Shown here: positions 1 through 8,554 of the stretch, piece after piece
How positions within the stretch are numbered: the stretch's first letter is position 1
How the letters are laid out: each line of letters opens with the position of its first letter
From: Chara braunii
Taxonomy: Eukaryota; Streptophyta; Charophyceae; Charales; Characeae
Direction of reading: 5' to 3'
Length of the DNA: 30,911 nt
Assembly (NCBI GenBank): GCA_003427395.1
Contig: BFEA01000573.1
Coordinates: forward strand, 499,527 to 530,437
Translations under genes and position numbers: made by a program
Notes under the pieces: generated by a model
The model's database searches: none
What the model was told of the DNA's origin: nothing
Seen by the model: the letters and a program-made list of their open reading frames with translations, nothing else

Positions 1-24
1 ACCGGGCCGCAGTGCACGACCACA

Positions 25-215
25 ACACACACACACACGCACTCTCTCGCCTATCATGTACCGAAATGTGGGTCAAGAACCATGTTGGATACGTGTTGGT
101 TCATGTTCGAGGCCTGTACGAAACCATGTTGGAGTCGTTGAGAAAAGGTTTGAGACTTGTTGGAAACCATGTTGGACTCGTTGGGAATAAATTGATAATG
201 TTGATGAGTAGTTGA
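25..215. repeat. AC microsatellite and 43-bp tandem repeat, 3 degenerate copies
   Basis: An AC run lies at 25-38. After it, the motif AACCATGTTGGA recurs at about 78, 122 and 165, a spacing of 43-44 bp, and each copy is followed by a TCGTTG- or CGTGTTGG-like stretch. No convincing gene lies before 299; the short reading frames here simply translate the repeat. It may be 5' sequence of the LINE that follows or an unrelated satellite fragment. Confidence 0.5.
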
Positions 216-298
216 ACACGGCAGAAGACCCAGTTTCAACAGTTGGTCACAACCCTTCTGGCGTGAATAAGTTTGACATCAAAATGAAATTTTGTTGA

Positions 299-2685
299 AT
301 TTCGGCTTCAATTTTTCTGTTGTATGCGGCGTTTTATTATCGGGATATTTTGACTTCCCGCCTTCAAGGAGCACAGATCAATGCTGAACTTCATCAGGAT
401 TCTCCCCATTGGGATAACACCTTGGCTCGTCTGTCTCCCTCGGGTAGGTTGGATTTGGATCGCCCAATCTCTCCTCTTGAAGCCCTTGAGGCATTGAAAT
501 CCATGTCCAAAGGTAAAGCACTCGGGGACGATGGTCTGCCGGTGGAGCTATTTATTGAACTGTGGGATGTCCTGGGGGATAGGCTGGTTCAAATTTATAA
601 CAAAGTTCTCACGGGGGGTAAGTTAGCTGCGAATATGTGCAGGGGCATTATCTCGGTCCTATTTAAGAAAGGAGAGCGCTCTGAGATACGTAATTGGCAT
701 CCGATTTCGGTATTGAACGTCTCTTACAAAATTTTGGCTAAAGTCCTAGCTAGACGCCTTGGCCGTTATCTTCCAGATTTGGTTCACTTAGACCAAGCCG
801 CCTTCATTCAGGGGCGTTCTATCTTTGACAATATTATTACTGCTATTGAAAGCCTAAAAAAATCCATAACGACCAACTGGATGTTGCGGTGCTGTTGCTG
901 GACTTGGAAAAGGCATACGACAGGGTGAACTGGTCGTATGTCCTGACCACGCTGAATGTCATGTTCTTCGGACAGAACTTCTGTAAATAGGTTATTGCTC
1001 TATATACGGTGTCTACCGCTGCAGTGATAATAAACGGCCACCTCTCAGAGGAATTTTCACTCACCCGATCTTTGCGGCAGGGTTGTCCGTTAGCCCCCCT
1101 CCTCTTCGCCATCCAGATGGAAAATCTTTTGAATAATATTCGTGCTCATCCCTCCATCAGAGGTTTACCGTCTGATTCTACTCCGCTGAAGATAAAAGCC
1201 CTGGCTGATGACCTGTTTGCTATTTCTCAGAACACTCCTCAGTCTCTGAATGCTTTGAAGCTTTGCTTGGATGAGTATGCCGCCCTCTCGGAAGCAGCAG
1301 TTAATTGGCAAAAATCTATTTTCCTTTTACCTGCGTGCTTCTCCCTGGCCATTCAATGGGGTATGAAACGAATAGTTGAAGGTCACTCTGAGCGTTTCTT
1401 AGGCATCCAAATAGCTTTGCTATCTGCAACAGATGATCAAGACGACATTCTGTTGCAGAAATCTGTCCAGCGGATTTCTTCTTGGGGTCATGCCCCTCAC
1501 TTATCTCTTTTTGGTAGGGCTATGGTGATTAATTGTGCCCTCCTGGCCCTTTTATGGTTTGTTGGTAAGGTGCGGGATTTTGGATCGTCTCTCTACTCTA
1601 CGGTACGTCATAGATGTGCCCGTTTTATATGGAAACCTTTCTCAGAGGAAGACGACTCTTTCATCTCGAAGGTGGCATGGGAGTTGATCTGCAACTCAAG
1701 GTCAGAAGGAGGCTTGGGTTTGCTAGATCCGCGTAGACAAACTAGGTCTATGTTGTCCGAACTGGTGATCAAGGCTAGTTTGTCCCAAATTCCACATCAC
1801 TAGATCAATTTAGCAAAACAAATATTGTCACCTGAATGGAACCTAGCGAGACCCAGTGATGTCTGGACTTGTCTTCTTCTCAGGTCTTTTCTAAATAGGA
1901 GGATTAACTCTCCTTTTTGGCAGACAATCATAAGGGCTTGGAAGAAAGTCCTCCCAAAAACGTGGAAAGAGCCAGTTACTAAATATGAAGTGTTGCTTCA
2001 ACCACTCTTCGAGAACCCGAACATATCCCTGTCAAACGGTCATCTTTTCTATGCGGACTCTTCCCCAGGCAGCTTTGGACGGTTGTGGATCGAAAGAGGC
2101 ATTCTTAGGATCAATGACTTATGAAACGACATTGCTGGAGATTGCAAGCAAGATGCGGCTCTCAGAAAGATCCTGGGACAGGTTAGACACCTTAATCTAA
2201 AGAAAGAAGCCCTTATTGCCTCTATTCCTATGGAATGGAAATCTTTTCTATTCTCAGGGTCGCTGGATCCGCCGGGCACATGGTATGCCTCAGCCCCTTC
2301 CTCCCCTTCAATATGGTGTCTCATGGAGCATGGAACAGATGGCAAACGTGTCTTTCAGGCCTATTCGGTTCTCCCCTCTCAAACTTTGATTAAGGACGAG
2401 GACAACCCTCAGCCTCAACTGGGCTTCCCTCTGTTCCAAGTTTGGGTCCCACTGTTATCGGTTGGCGAGTCTGAACCTGAATACAGTATATTTGGTCATG
2501 GTCAGTCTATCCTTCAGTTGAAATTGGATCCTTATCTCTGCGAATGGATGGTGTCAGGGCGGGATAGTTCCTTCCCCAATCTTTCCGAATTTTATGTGAA
2601 GCTGGGTTATTCACTTCTGAAGCTTCTGAAATGTCCGTTGGTCACAGCCAGGAGCCGCTGGATGAAACTACTGGAGATGGACCGG
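299..2685 (+). pseudogene. L1-type LINE ORF2 fragment (reverse transcriptase), broken
   Basis: This is the RT part of a non-LTR retrotransposon ORF2, which would reverse-transcribe LINE RNA at a nicked target. Visible blocks, in order, are the DDGLP block near 530, an NWHPIS block near 690, DQAAFIQGRSIFDN near 790, LDLEKAYDRVNW at about 898-933 (catalytic Asp), RQGCPLAPLLF near 1075-1110, ADD at 1204-1212 (catalytic pair) and a GGLGLLD block near 1710. The N-terminal endonuclease is absent and the C-terminus is lost at 2685. Lesions are a frameshift around the A7 run at 855-861 (frame 2 to frame 1), TAG at 988-990, TAG at 1801-1803 and TGA at 2122-2124; frame 1 otherwise stays open to the break. 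The frame is open from 299 with no ATG at the natural position, so it is 5' truncated. It ends abruptly where a 114-bp LTR-associated block begins. Confidence 0.93.
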
Positions 2686-2799
2686 TGTGACGAACCACTT
2701 TCTGTAACGCGCGATTTTCTGCGCGGTTGCAATGAGGGGTCCTTAGCTGGGAAGATTGGGCCAATTACGGGAGATCGGGATCGGTGGAGAATTGCATCA
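2686..2799 (+). repeat. 114-bp repeat, copy 1 (second copy at 29162-29275)
   Basis: It starts TGTGACGAACCACTTTCTG and ends GGAGAATTGCATCA, and is nearly identical to 29162-29275, where it sits directly before the 3' LTR of the plus-strand gypsy element. In that setting it would be either the last part of the internal region (purine-rich GGTGGAGAA near its end as a poor polypurine tract) or the first bases of the LTR (it begins with TG). Here it abuts the broken LINE, so this is probably the 3' remnant of another member of the same LTR family. Confidence 0.85.
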
Positions 2800-3351
2800 C
2801 CAGGTTCGTGCTTTCCGCTAGGCCTGCTCCGACCCTGCCTTCGCTATGCTGCGTTGTCCACCAGCCTCCTCTTCGCTCCATGCATCGCCCGCTACCTCCC
2901 TGCTGTGCATGCACCCGGCCCGAAACGGCGCCCAGGTACCATTCACCCCTCATGCCCAGTTCTTCTTATGCCTCGTCTGTCCCTCGCCCTGCCTACCTGT
3001 TGTCTATCTCGAACGTAGCTAGCGCGTCTGTCACAAAATTGTCTCCCGACTCCCGCTACTCCTCTTATCCATCTGCAGCCTCTGCCCCCTTAGCGCCCAG
3101 CATGCATCTCACGCTAGCTCGCTCACACTGGCCCACGGTATCTCCGCCCTCGCTGCGCACGCACCCGGCTCCGGGTCCCGCCCCGATTCGACCCCACTGC
3201 GCTTCATCGTAGCGCTCGGTCTCACAAGCGGGGAGCATGACTACCCTTTTTGCCTCCACTACCCAGTGGGGAACTGCGAAACTCTGCCATTGAGCGATTC
3301 GCCTGACCTCTTGGCAGAAGAATAAGGACCCCGGCCGTCGACTCTCGCGCT

Positions 3352-3433
3352 CACTTCATATGTGTTATCCTTGCGCAGAGGCCATGTTATTCTTCTCTGT
3401 ATCGTTCCAATTTTAACGGATGTCCCGAGGGAC
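3352..3433 (-). pseudogene. U6 snRNA pseudogene, copy A
   Basis: Read on the minus strand, the segment has the U6 5' stem-loop (GTCCCTCGGGACATCCG), then AAAATTGGAACGATACAGAG and then CATGGCCTCTGCGCAAGGAT. These are the 5' hairpin, the ACAGAGA box and the region that pairs with U4/U2. The AGC triad region reads AAC instead of AGC, and similarity fades after about 80 nt with no 3' oligo-U end. It is therefore a retro-derived or embedded copy and not a working spliceosomal RNA gene. No upstream USE or correctly placed TATA for a plant U6 gene was seen. Confidence 0.88.
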
Positions 3434-3522
3434 TTAGGCTGGCCCGCGCTCCACAGTTACTCAGAGCCTGGTCGGCCCAGGCAAACCAGAATATCTGGTT
3501 TCACTCATCAATTCCATCATCT

Positions 3523-3577
3523 GGATTCGAACACAGGTCTGCATTCCAACAGCTCAGGGGTATACCCACTGAGCTAG
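3523..3577 (-). repeat. tRNA-like segment with Pol III A and B boxes, copy A
   Basis: On the minus strand TAGCTCAGTGGG (3576-3565) matches the A-box consensus exactly and GTTCGAATCC (3532-3523) matches the B box. The D stem GCTC/GAGC is intact, but the anticodon and T arms do not pair properly, so this is not a functional tRNA. It is a tRNA-derived Pol III promoter such as a SINE head. The U6-like sequence follows about 90 nt downstream in the same orientation. Confidence 0.75.
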
Positions 3578-4515
3578 GCTCAGCTGCGCCCCCACTGCAT
3601 CGCGCCCCAAGGCAAAACGTGGCGCGGGTCCAGTCCGGCCACGAAAACAATTTGTAATTGCACTTCAAGCAACCCCGCGAAAACAACACACCCCCACGCG
3701 CTCGCTACCGCAGTCCCCCGTCCTCGGGACATGACAGATAAACAGATAAGGGAGATAAAGATAAAATAGCAGCAGTGTCGAGGAACAGCGGGGCTGTTGG
3801 CGCCTCGCCAGCTCCGCGGGTCGGGCCCTCCACCGCGCCCGCCAACAAAACCGAGGGGGATAGCCCTGGCGGCCCTTAACCCCATCGGTTCCTTTCTCGA
3901 CGCTCCGCTGCAGTTGCTGCGCCAACGCCCGCTGGTCTCGATCCCCGAACCTCCGTAGTAGTAATCCATTGCCGTAACCTATAGGGCTAAACCCAAGCCT
4001 GGTGTCGGCAGGCTCGAATTTCTAGACAAAGCGGTAGCGCATGGTGCTCCGGGCCCAGGAATCGCCCTGGCCACTCTTCGGTCTGCCCCTGCACGCACGG
4101 TCGCGGAAAGCCGCCGGCCTACCATCCGTGTCGCGGCTATCCCTGTGCGCCATCCTACCCCGCCCTATTTACCGCGCAAGGTCGTACCGCCGCTGTCGAT
4201 GTCGTCGTCCGGTCAGACGTACCAATCAACAGAAAATATTTCAAAATCCTGCTTAATCAAAAATAAATAAATATTAATAATATCATTAAACAGAACGACC
4301 GATGTCCGCGCCGGATTTATGATCAACAACAGAAAAGAACCACGCGCGCCTCCAACCTGCGCGCCCACGGACTCTCTATTGTAGCCAACCTCCCAGTCAA
4401 CGTAATAACAGACCCAGTCGCGCCTAGCGCGGTATACCTAGACTTTAAACCGAACTATTTTATGTCGCTTGCAAGAACCAGGGCGGATACCCTTGTAAGG
4501 GTATTCGCACCAACA

Positions 4516-4798
4516 GCTTACCGGACCATATTAAGNGACGTCCCCGTCGCTTCGCCAAATCAGAAGGCTATAAATTCACCCACAATCCAAATGTTGACAA
4601 AAGGAACGACCAATCCGATTAGCCGACAAACACAGGGTAGAGGCCTCCATCAAACCATGCCTTCACAACTATATGCTGCCAGGCTTCTAACCCGGGCCTC
4701 TTACCGCCCAGAAATTAGGACGCTGACTGCATAAGTTCCAAAGACCTTCCCAATCGTCCTCTCCCCGGTCCTAGACAATCTTCGGCTTCTTGTTGGGT
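4516..4798. other. Non-coding stretch, nothing recognised
   Basis: Copy A and copy B diverge here, so this is outside the shared module. It contains one ambiguous base (4536). An open frame spans 4462-4734 but has no recognisable domain and begins inside the repeat. No RNA gene or repeat was identified. Confidence 0.4.
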
Positions 4799-5458
4799 GT
4801 CCCTAGTCCTGGCAAGACTAGGGACGCGGGCCTTAATCGAGACCTCTGAAGGCACTCTCGCCTCCCTTCTCAAAATCTCTCGCACTCAAGTACGCATAAG
4901 TATATAAGTATACTTAATATCTGCTCAACTCTTTCTGGAGTCTAGTACAGAAAGGCTAGGTCTCCATCTTGGCCCACCATAGCCTGGCTGATCGGGCCAG
5001 GATTACGGCCCACCGCATTGTTATTTAACGGCAGTATCCCTCGTTGGTTACGCAACGATAGGTTTTCTCCTGATAGGCATTCAATCAGGATTCCCCCAAA
5101 AATTATCAATCATCATCATCCTACGGAGTAACTTCACTGGGGTGGGCAACTCCCCTTAAACTCTTACCCCGCGGTCCCGCAGCCAGGTTGCGCTGGCTAG
5201 CAGCCATCCAATGGGGTTACGCCCTAGAGGTACTAACTTCTTTTCCGTTAGCTTGACCTTTCTTCAATATGTCCCAGAACTAGCACAGGTGGTTAGACGG
5301 GGCATCGCAAAACAAAATCACAGACCCACTGCGCGATACGCAGGGGTCCGAAGGCATTTACCATCCCTTCCACAATAGGCATGGCATCCTTCGCACGCCC
5401 ACAAACAAAATCACCGCTAGGTCCACCAGGTCGTGACCCCTGACTTGATCAGAGTCAG
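4799..5458. repeat. Field of consecutive perfect hairpins
   Basis: Inverted repeats follow one another. GTCCCTAGTC/GACTAGGGAC lies at 4799-4825 (10 bp, 7-nt loop). AAGTATA/TATACTT lies at 4898-4915, CTTTCTG/CAGAAAG at 4931-4954, and CCTGG/CCAGG at 4983-5001 overlapping GGGCC/GGCCC at 4994-5011. TCGTTG/CAACGA lies at 5041-5058, TCCTGAT/ATCAGGA at 5068-5090, AGCCAG/CTGGCT at 5181-5198 and CTAAC/GTTAG at 5233-5251. GACCC-A-CTGCG/CGCAG-GGGTC lies at 5323-5348 (10 bp, one bulged A) and CTGACT/AGTCAG at 5440-5458. The sequences are unrelated to one another, and no coding frame is convincing here. Confidence 0.7.
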
Positions 5459-5587
5459 CAGCCACCCGTCCTGAGACATCTCTCGCCCTGCACTCATTGC
5501 GACTTTCTCAAACATTCCAAACAAAAGTGTCCCTTTTCGTCAGACTTTATCACCCATCAAACAACTCGCCATGCCATAAATCAGTTT

Positions 5588-5936
5588 ACTCACCTTTGAA
5601 GGTGAGTCTTCCAACAACAAAAACATCCCCTTTTCCGAAAATCCAAGGGGCTCTCATCATAAAACAAAACACCCCCTCTTCCAAAAATCCCGAGGGGTCT
5701 CGCCACAGAACAAAACACCCCCTCTTCCAGAAATCACGAGGGGTTTCACCACAGAACAAAACACTTCCTCTTCCCAAAATCACGAGGGGTCTCATCATAA
5801 AACCAATCTTCCCCTCCTCAAAAATTCGAGGGGGTCTCATCATAACACACAACATCACAAAGCATCCCCTTCTCCAAAATCCAGGGGGGGCTCATCATAA
5901 AACAAACATCACTGAGAGACCATCTTATGGGTTCTC
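5588..5936. repeat. 46-bp tandem array of hairpins with changing stems
   Basis: About seven units follow a 9-bp hairpin (ACTCACCTT/AAGGTGAGT, 5588-5607). Unit hairpins start at 5627, 5673, 5719, 5765 and 5811 (exactly 46 bp apart), then 5866 and 5916. The spacer resembles CATCATAAAACAAAACA. Stems are CCCCTT/AAGGGG in unit 1, CCCCTC/GAGGGG in units 2, 3 and 5, TTCCTC/GAGGGG (two G-T wobbles) in unit 4, CCCCT/AGGGG in unit 6, and GAGACCAT/ATGG..TCTC in unit 7. The 228-aa open frame across the array is a by-product of the repeat, rich in Pro/Ser/Lys, with no domain. Confidence 0.85.
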
Positions 5937-6007
5937 ATCACACTTAGACAATCAACAACCGGCAAAATCCTCACAACTTTTCACAAACAGACAGCGCTTT
6001 CTTCCCT

Positions 6008-6053
6008 TATACTCTGCCCTATCAGCCACCGGGGGGCAGGTCGCACGAGTATA
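6008..6053. repeat. Nested hairpin
   Basis: An outer stem TATACTC (6008-6014)/GAGTATA (6047-6053) encloses an inner stem TGCCC (6015-6019)/GGGCA (6034-6038), with an 8-nt bulge on the 3' side only. The two stems stack directly on the 5' side. It lies about 70 bp past the last unit of the 46-bp array. Confidence 0.65.
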
Positions 6054-6789
6054 CCGAGGAGTAGGCAGCTTTACATGCCGCACATTCGCACATCTTCCAC
6101 ACAAAGCCAACATTCATCAGGATAAAACCATACACGTGAGAGTGATAGTGATCGTCATAAAAAACAAACCTCATAGGGTCTGAACTCAATATGTACACCA
6201 GGATAAAAGTGTCTCTCTCAAAAATAGCATAGGTACCCAGCACTCGCGTCCCACTCTTCTGAGTAACCCATATCTCTATCACACGAGTACCCTGAAATAT
6301 GTCCAAACATAAACAAAAGTTCAATGCCCACAAGTTTATCCCAACGCGCCAACATATCACACATCTGGACATAACCATCTAAATCACACCAAAAGAGGAA
6401 ACGAATGATTCGTCCAGTACAACGATCCGCATATATGTACAGACTGACAAGCTAGTCGTGGCTATACCTAACTATGCACATATCTAGCTCAGTCCCCATA
6501 TACAAGAAACTTTTGATCCTACTGACGTATAGGCGAACCAGTCCCTACTTACTCATCACCTCCTGGCCTCACCTATATGGCTGAGCTATCTACAGCCTAA
6601 GTCACTTTACCGGACCATTATTGTGAAACCTCTCCAATTTGTTCTCTCTGCCTCGCAATCAACTCCCATGGTTTGATCCGCTTGAACTTACCCTCTCTAC
6701 CTTTCACTGAGCCTAGATTATACCGGGTCGATCGCGCCCTTTCCCCTATCACTCCTTTCCTTTTCTTCCCTTCGCACTTGTCTCGCCCT
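6054..6789. other. Non-coding stretch downstream of the minus-strand gag
   Basis: No domain-bearing frame was found on either strand. If the minus-strand element were complete, pol would begin here (reading toward lower coordinates), but no protease DSG/DTG or RT block is visible. It contains only short, probably chance, frames. Confidence 0.4.
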
Positions 6790-7653
6790 CTAACATCTAC
6801 GAGGTATATGGCCGACCTCCCCACAAAAATCACATACTACCTTCGACCGTTGATCTCTCATTCTCTTCTTTTTGCGCGTCATCCAACTTCCTTTGTTCAT
6901 CACACTTTCTTGTGACTCTTGTCGCGCAGGGGAAGGCGATGGCCCCGCCGACCGAGCCTCTGATGACCAGGGGGATTCATGCCCTTTTTCTTCCTCAACT
7001 ACCCTCTTGCCTTCACCTCTCTTCTCGCAATCCCTCAGCTCCTTTCTCTCTCCCGCCTCGCGCAGGATATAGCAGAGGTGCTGATCAAACTCTCCTCTTA
7101 TAAAGTTTTCTCGTATCTTGTCCCATATAAGTCTTCCTTCTGTCCCGCGAATCAGGTCTCGCTGCTCTGCACCTGAAAAATGCATGAGGAAGAAAAAACA
7201 TTTGTCATGCTCTGACAATGCCAAAACCTTATATGAAGCACGCTCATATTTTGCCAGAAATTGTCCTGCCGACGCGTAGTCATATCGTTCCATCTTCTCG
7301 AGATCATCCCTGGTCAACTGCTCCTCACCCGGTCGGTACTTATTCCTGATGTCATCATGGAACCTTTTCCACGATGACTCTGCCTTTCCGATCAATTCAC
7401 CGACTTCCTCCGTCAGGTCTACATGGATAAATTTCATGACCTCCTTTAACATCTGCTCCTCATTCCATTCGCGTTGGGACGCCAACTGTTCGACTTTATC
7501 GAGGAAGTCAGAGACATGACAACCATTGAAGAGGCCAATCTCCACTTTGGGTGCGTTCGCTCGCTCCCAACCGCGCGTACTAGGCGGATGAATGGGCTCC
7601 TTGACCCCATCTCTCTTTCGCAGGCCTTCCATCACAGATCCCTCCGATTCCAT
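6790..7653 (-). CDS. gag: Gag-like polyprotein with CCHC zinc knuckle
   Basis: This is the structural protein of an LTR retroelement, which packages its RNA in virus-like particles. The first ATG is at 7653; the frame opens slightly earlier (7674) with no ATG. It is about 287 aa. A retrotransposon gag-type helical region spans roughly residues 40-190 (W-rich, with a WKRFHDDIRNKYRPGEEQL stretch). A charged Arg/Lys/Glu/Ser linker follows, then one zinc knuckle CDFCGEVGHIPRRC (C-x2-C-x4-H-x4-C) at the very C-terminus. The TAG stop (6790-6792) comes directly after the last knuckle cysteine. No polymerase follows in any frame. CCAACAG just upstream of the ATG, with a CTAAT branch-point-like motif before it, could be a 3' splice site (inference). 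It is uninterrupted over its whole length, unlike the gag on the plus strand. Confidence 0.85.
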   Translation of the reverse strand: MESEGSVMEGLRKRDGVKEPIHPPSTRGWERANAPKVEIGLFNGCHVSDFLDKVEQLASQREWNEEQMLKEVMKFIHVDLTEEVGELIGKAESSWKRFHDDIRNKYRPGEEQLTRDDLEKMERYDYASAGQFLAKYERASYKVLALSEHDKCFFFLMHFSGAEQRDLIRGTEGRLIWDKIRENFIRGEFDQHLCYILREAGERKELRDCEKRGEGKRVVEEEKGHESPWSSEARSAGPSPSPARQESQESVMNKGSWMTRKKKRMRDQRSKVVCDFCGEVGHIPRRC

Positions 7654-7906
7654 CTCCTGTTGGACAAACAACAATTGATTAGGATCGAGACCCGAGAAGA
7701 ACTACGCATCTAAAGCATAGTCTATCACGACAAGCTTACACCTACACTCACTCTTGTAATACTTGTGCGTGATGTACACTTTATATAGGCAGGGTCCCTT
7801 ACGGCTGACTGTAGGCAGATAGTAGCAAACACTACTACGTTAAGCATGAGGACGACCATAGCCAAGCCAAGAACAAACGCACTTAGCGACACAGTGAAGG
7901 CCCTTC

Positions 7907-8554
7907 CTAATGGACCACTGCTACTCGAAACTCATCCCAATCTTCAATTTCCTCATTTGGGTCATGAGAAATGGCGTATACATCAACCATGTTGGTCGTG
8001 TGCCTGAGCCACTGACTAGGAGGTGAGAATTTCAGATCTAAGTACAGACCGTATACTAGTTCACATGTATAACGCCCATACTCCCAGTCTCGCACTCTCA
8101 ATGCGGCCTCTGCTGCAGCTTCTACTCTCTCCTGTCCCCCAAAACACTTTTCCACGAGGAAATCTGGCAGAACGACTCTTAGAGGGGCTGAAGGAAGTTC
8201 AAACTCTTCAGCACGCTTAACCTCTACATGGGTCTCCACCTGCTCTCCTCCCTCACGGACCCTGTCTCTCGCCCATTTTGCTGCAGCTGCTTCAGCCACC
8301 CTCAAGGGTCTCATAAGCAGACTCTCATGCCCCAATGCCAACTCAACCCCATGCAGTACCCAAAATGATGGCGGAGCGTATAGGGTCACCCTCACAATCG
8401 CGCAATCCTGGTTGTCATCGAAACCAGACTCGATCCAGGCGAAAATACCCATATCCATTTGTACGCCCCACCAAGAGGAAATATATTCCCCCTCTTTAAC
8501 CCGTCTTGGCAAGGACATCTCGAGTCCTCCTTCCCTTTCAGTTGGCAAGGCCAT
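7907..8554 (-). CDS. Unknown 215-aa protein upstream of gag
   Basis: An ATG-initiated frame on the same strand as Gag, ending about 250 bp before it. I do not recognise the family. Its composition is that of a real soluble protein: aromatic-rich N-terminal half (WWGVQMDMGIFAWIESGF), an Ala/Glu/Arg-rich middle likely to be helical (about residues 90-160) and an acidic C-terminus (DPNEEIEDWDEF). No signal peptide, membrane segment or Cys/His cluster is visible. By position it is an accessory or leader ORF of the minus-strand retroelement. It could instead be a captured host fragment or a chance frame, but its length in moderately AT-rich DNA argues against chance. Confidence 0.55.
   Translation of the reverse strand: MALPTEREGGLEMSLPRRVKEGEYISSWWGVQMDMGIFAWIESGFDDNQDCAIVRVTLYAPPSFWVLHGVELALGHESLLMRPLRVAEAAAAKWARDRVREGGEQVETHVEVKRAEEFELPSAPLRVVLPDFLVEKCFGGQERVEAAAEAALRVRDWEYGRYTCELVYGLYLDLKFSPPSQWLRHTTNMVDVYAISHDPNEEIEDWDEFRVAVVH

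Larger units (their letters stand above)
2800..4515 (+). repeat. 1.7-kb LTR-type module, copy A
   Basis: It is nearly identical over its length to 16876-18600 (copy B), from CCAGGTTCGTGCTTTCC to a GGATACCCTT/AAGGGTATTC hairpin (4485-4506 here, 18570-18591 in B). Copy B runs straight into the 5' LTR core of the gypsy element, so copy A is best read as U3-like sequence of a truncated or solo LTR. Inside it, on the minus strand, lie a tRNA-like segment and a U6 snRNA pseudogene. Open frames on either strand are short, low-complexity and not conserved in frame between copies, so I call no gene. An AT-rich block (about 4255-4290) is shared by both copies. Confidence 0.85.

Noticed and set aside
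3352-3433. Functional U6 snRNA gene
   Set aside because: The AGC triad is changed, the 3' part is missing, there is no oligo-T end, and the sequence is embedded in a repeat present twice.
3523-3577. Functional tRNA gene on the minus strand
   Set aside because: A and B boxes are present, but the anticodon and T arms do not pair and no proper acceptor stem forms.
3580-3969. Minus-strand 129-aa ORF in module A, and relatives in module B
   Set aside because: Small indels and stops differ between copies A and B, so the frames are not conserved; composition is low-complexity Gly/Arg.
5497-6183. 228-aa plus-strand ORF across the 46-bp array
   Set aside because: The frame stays open because 46-bp units rarely create stops; the protein is a degenerate repeat whose phase changes every unit.
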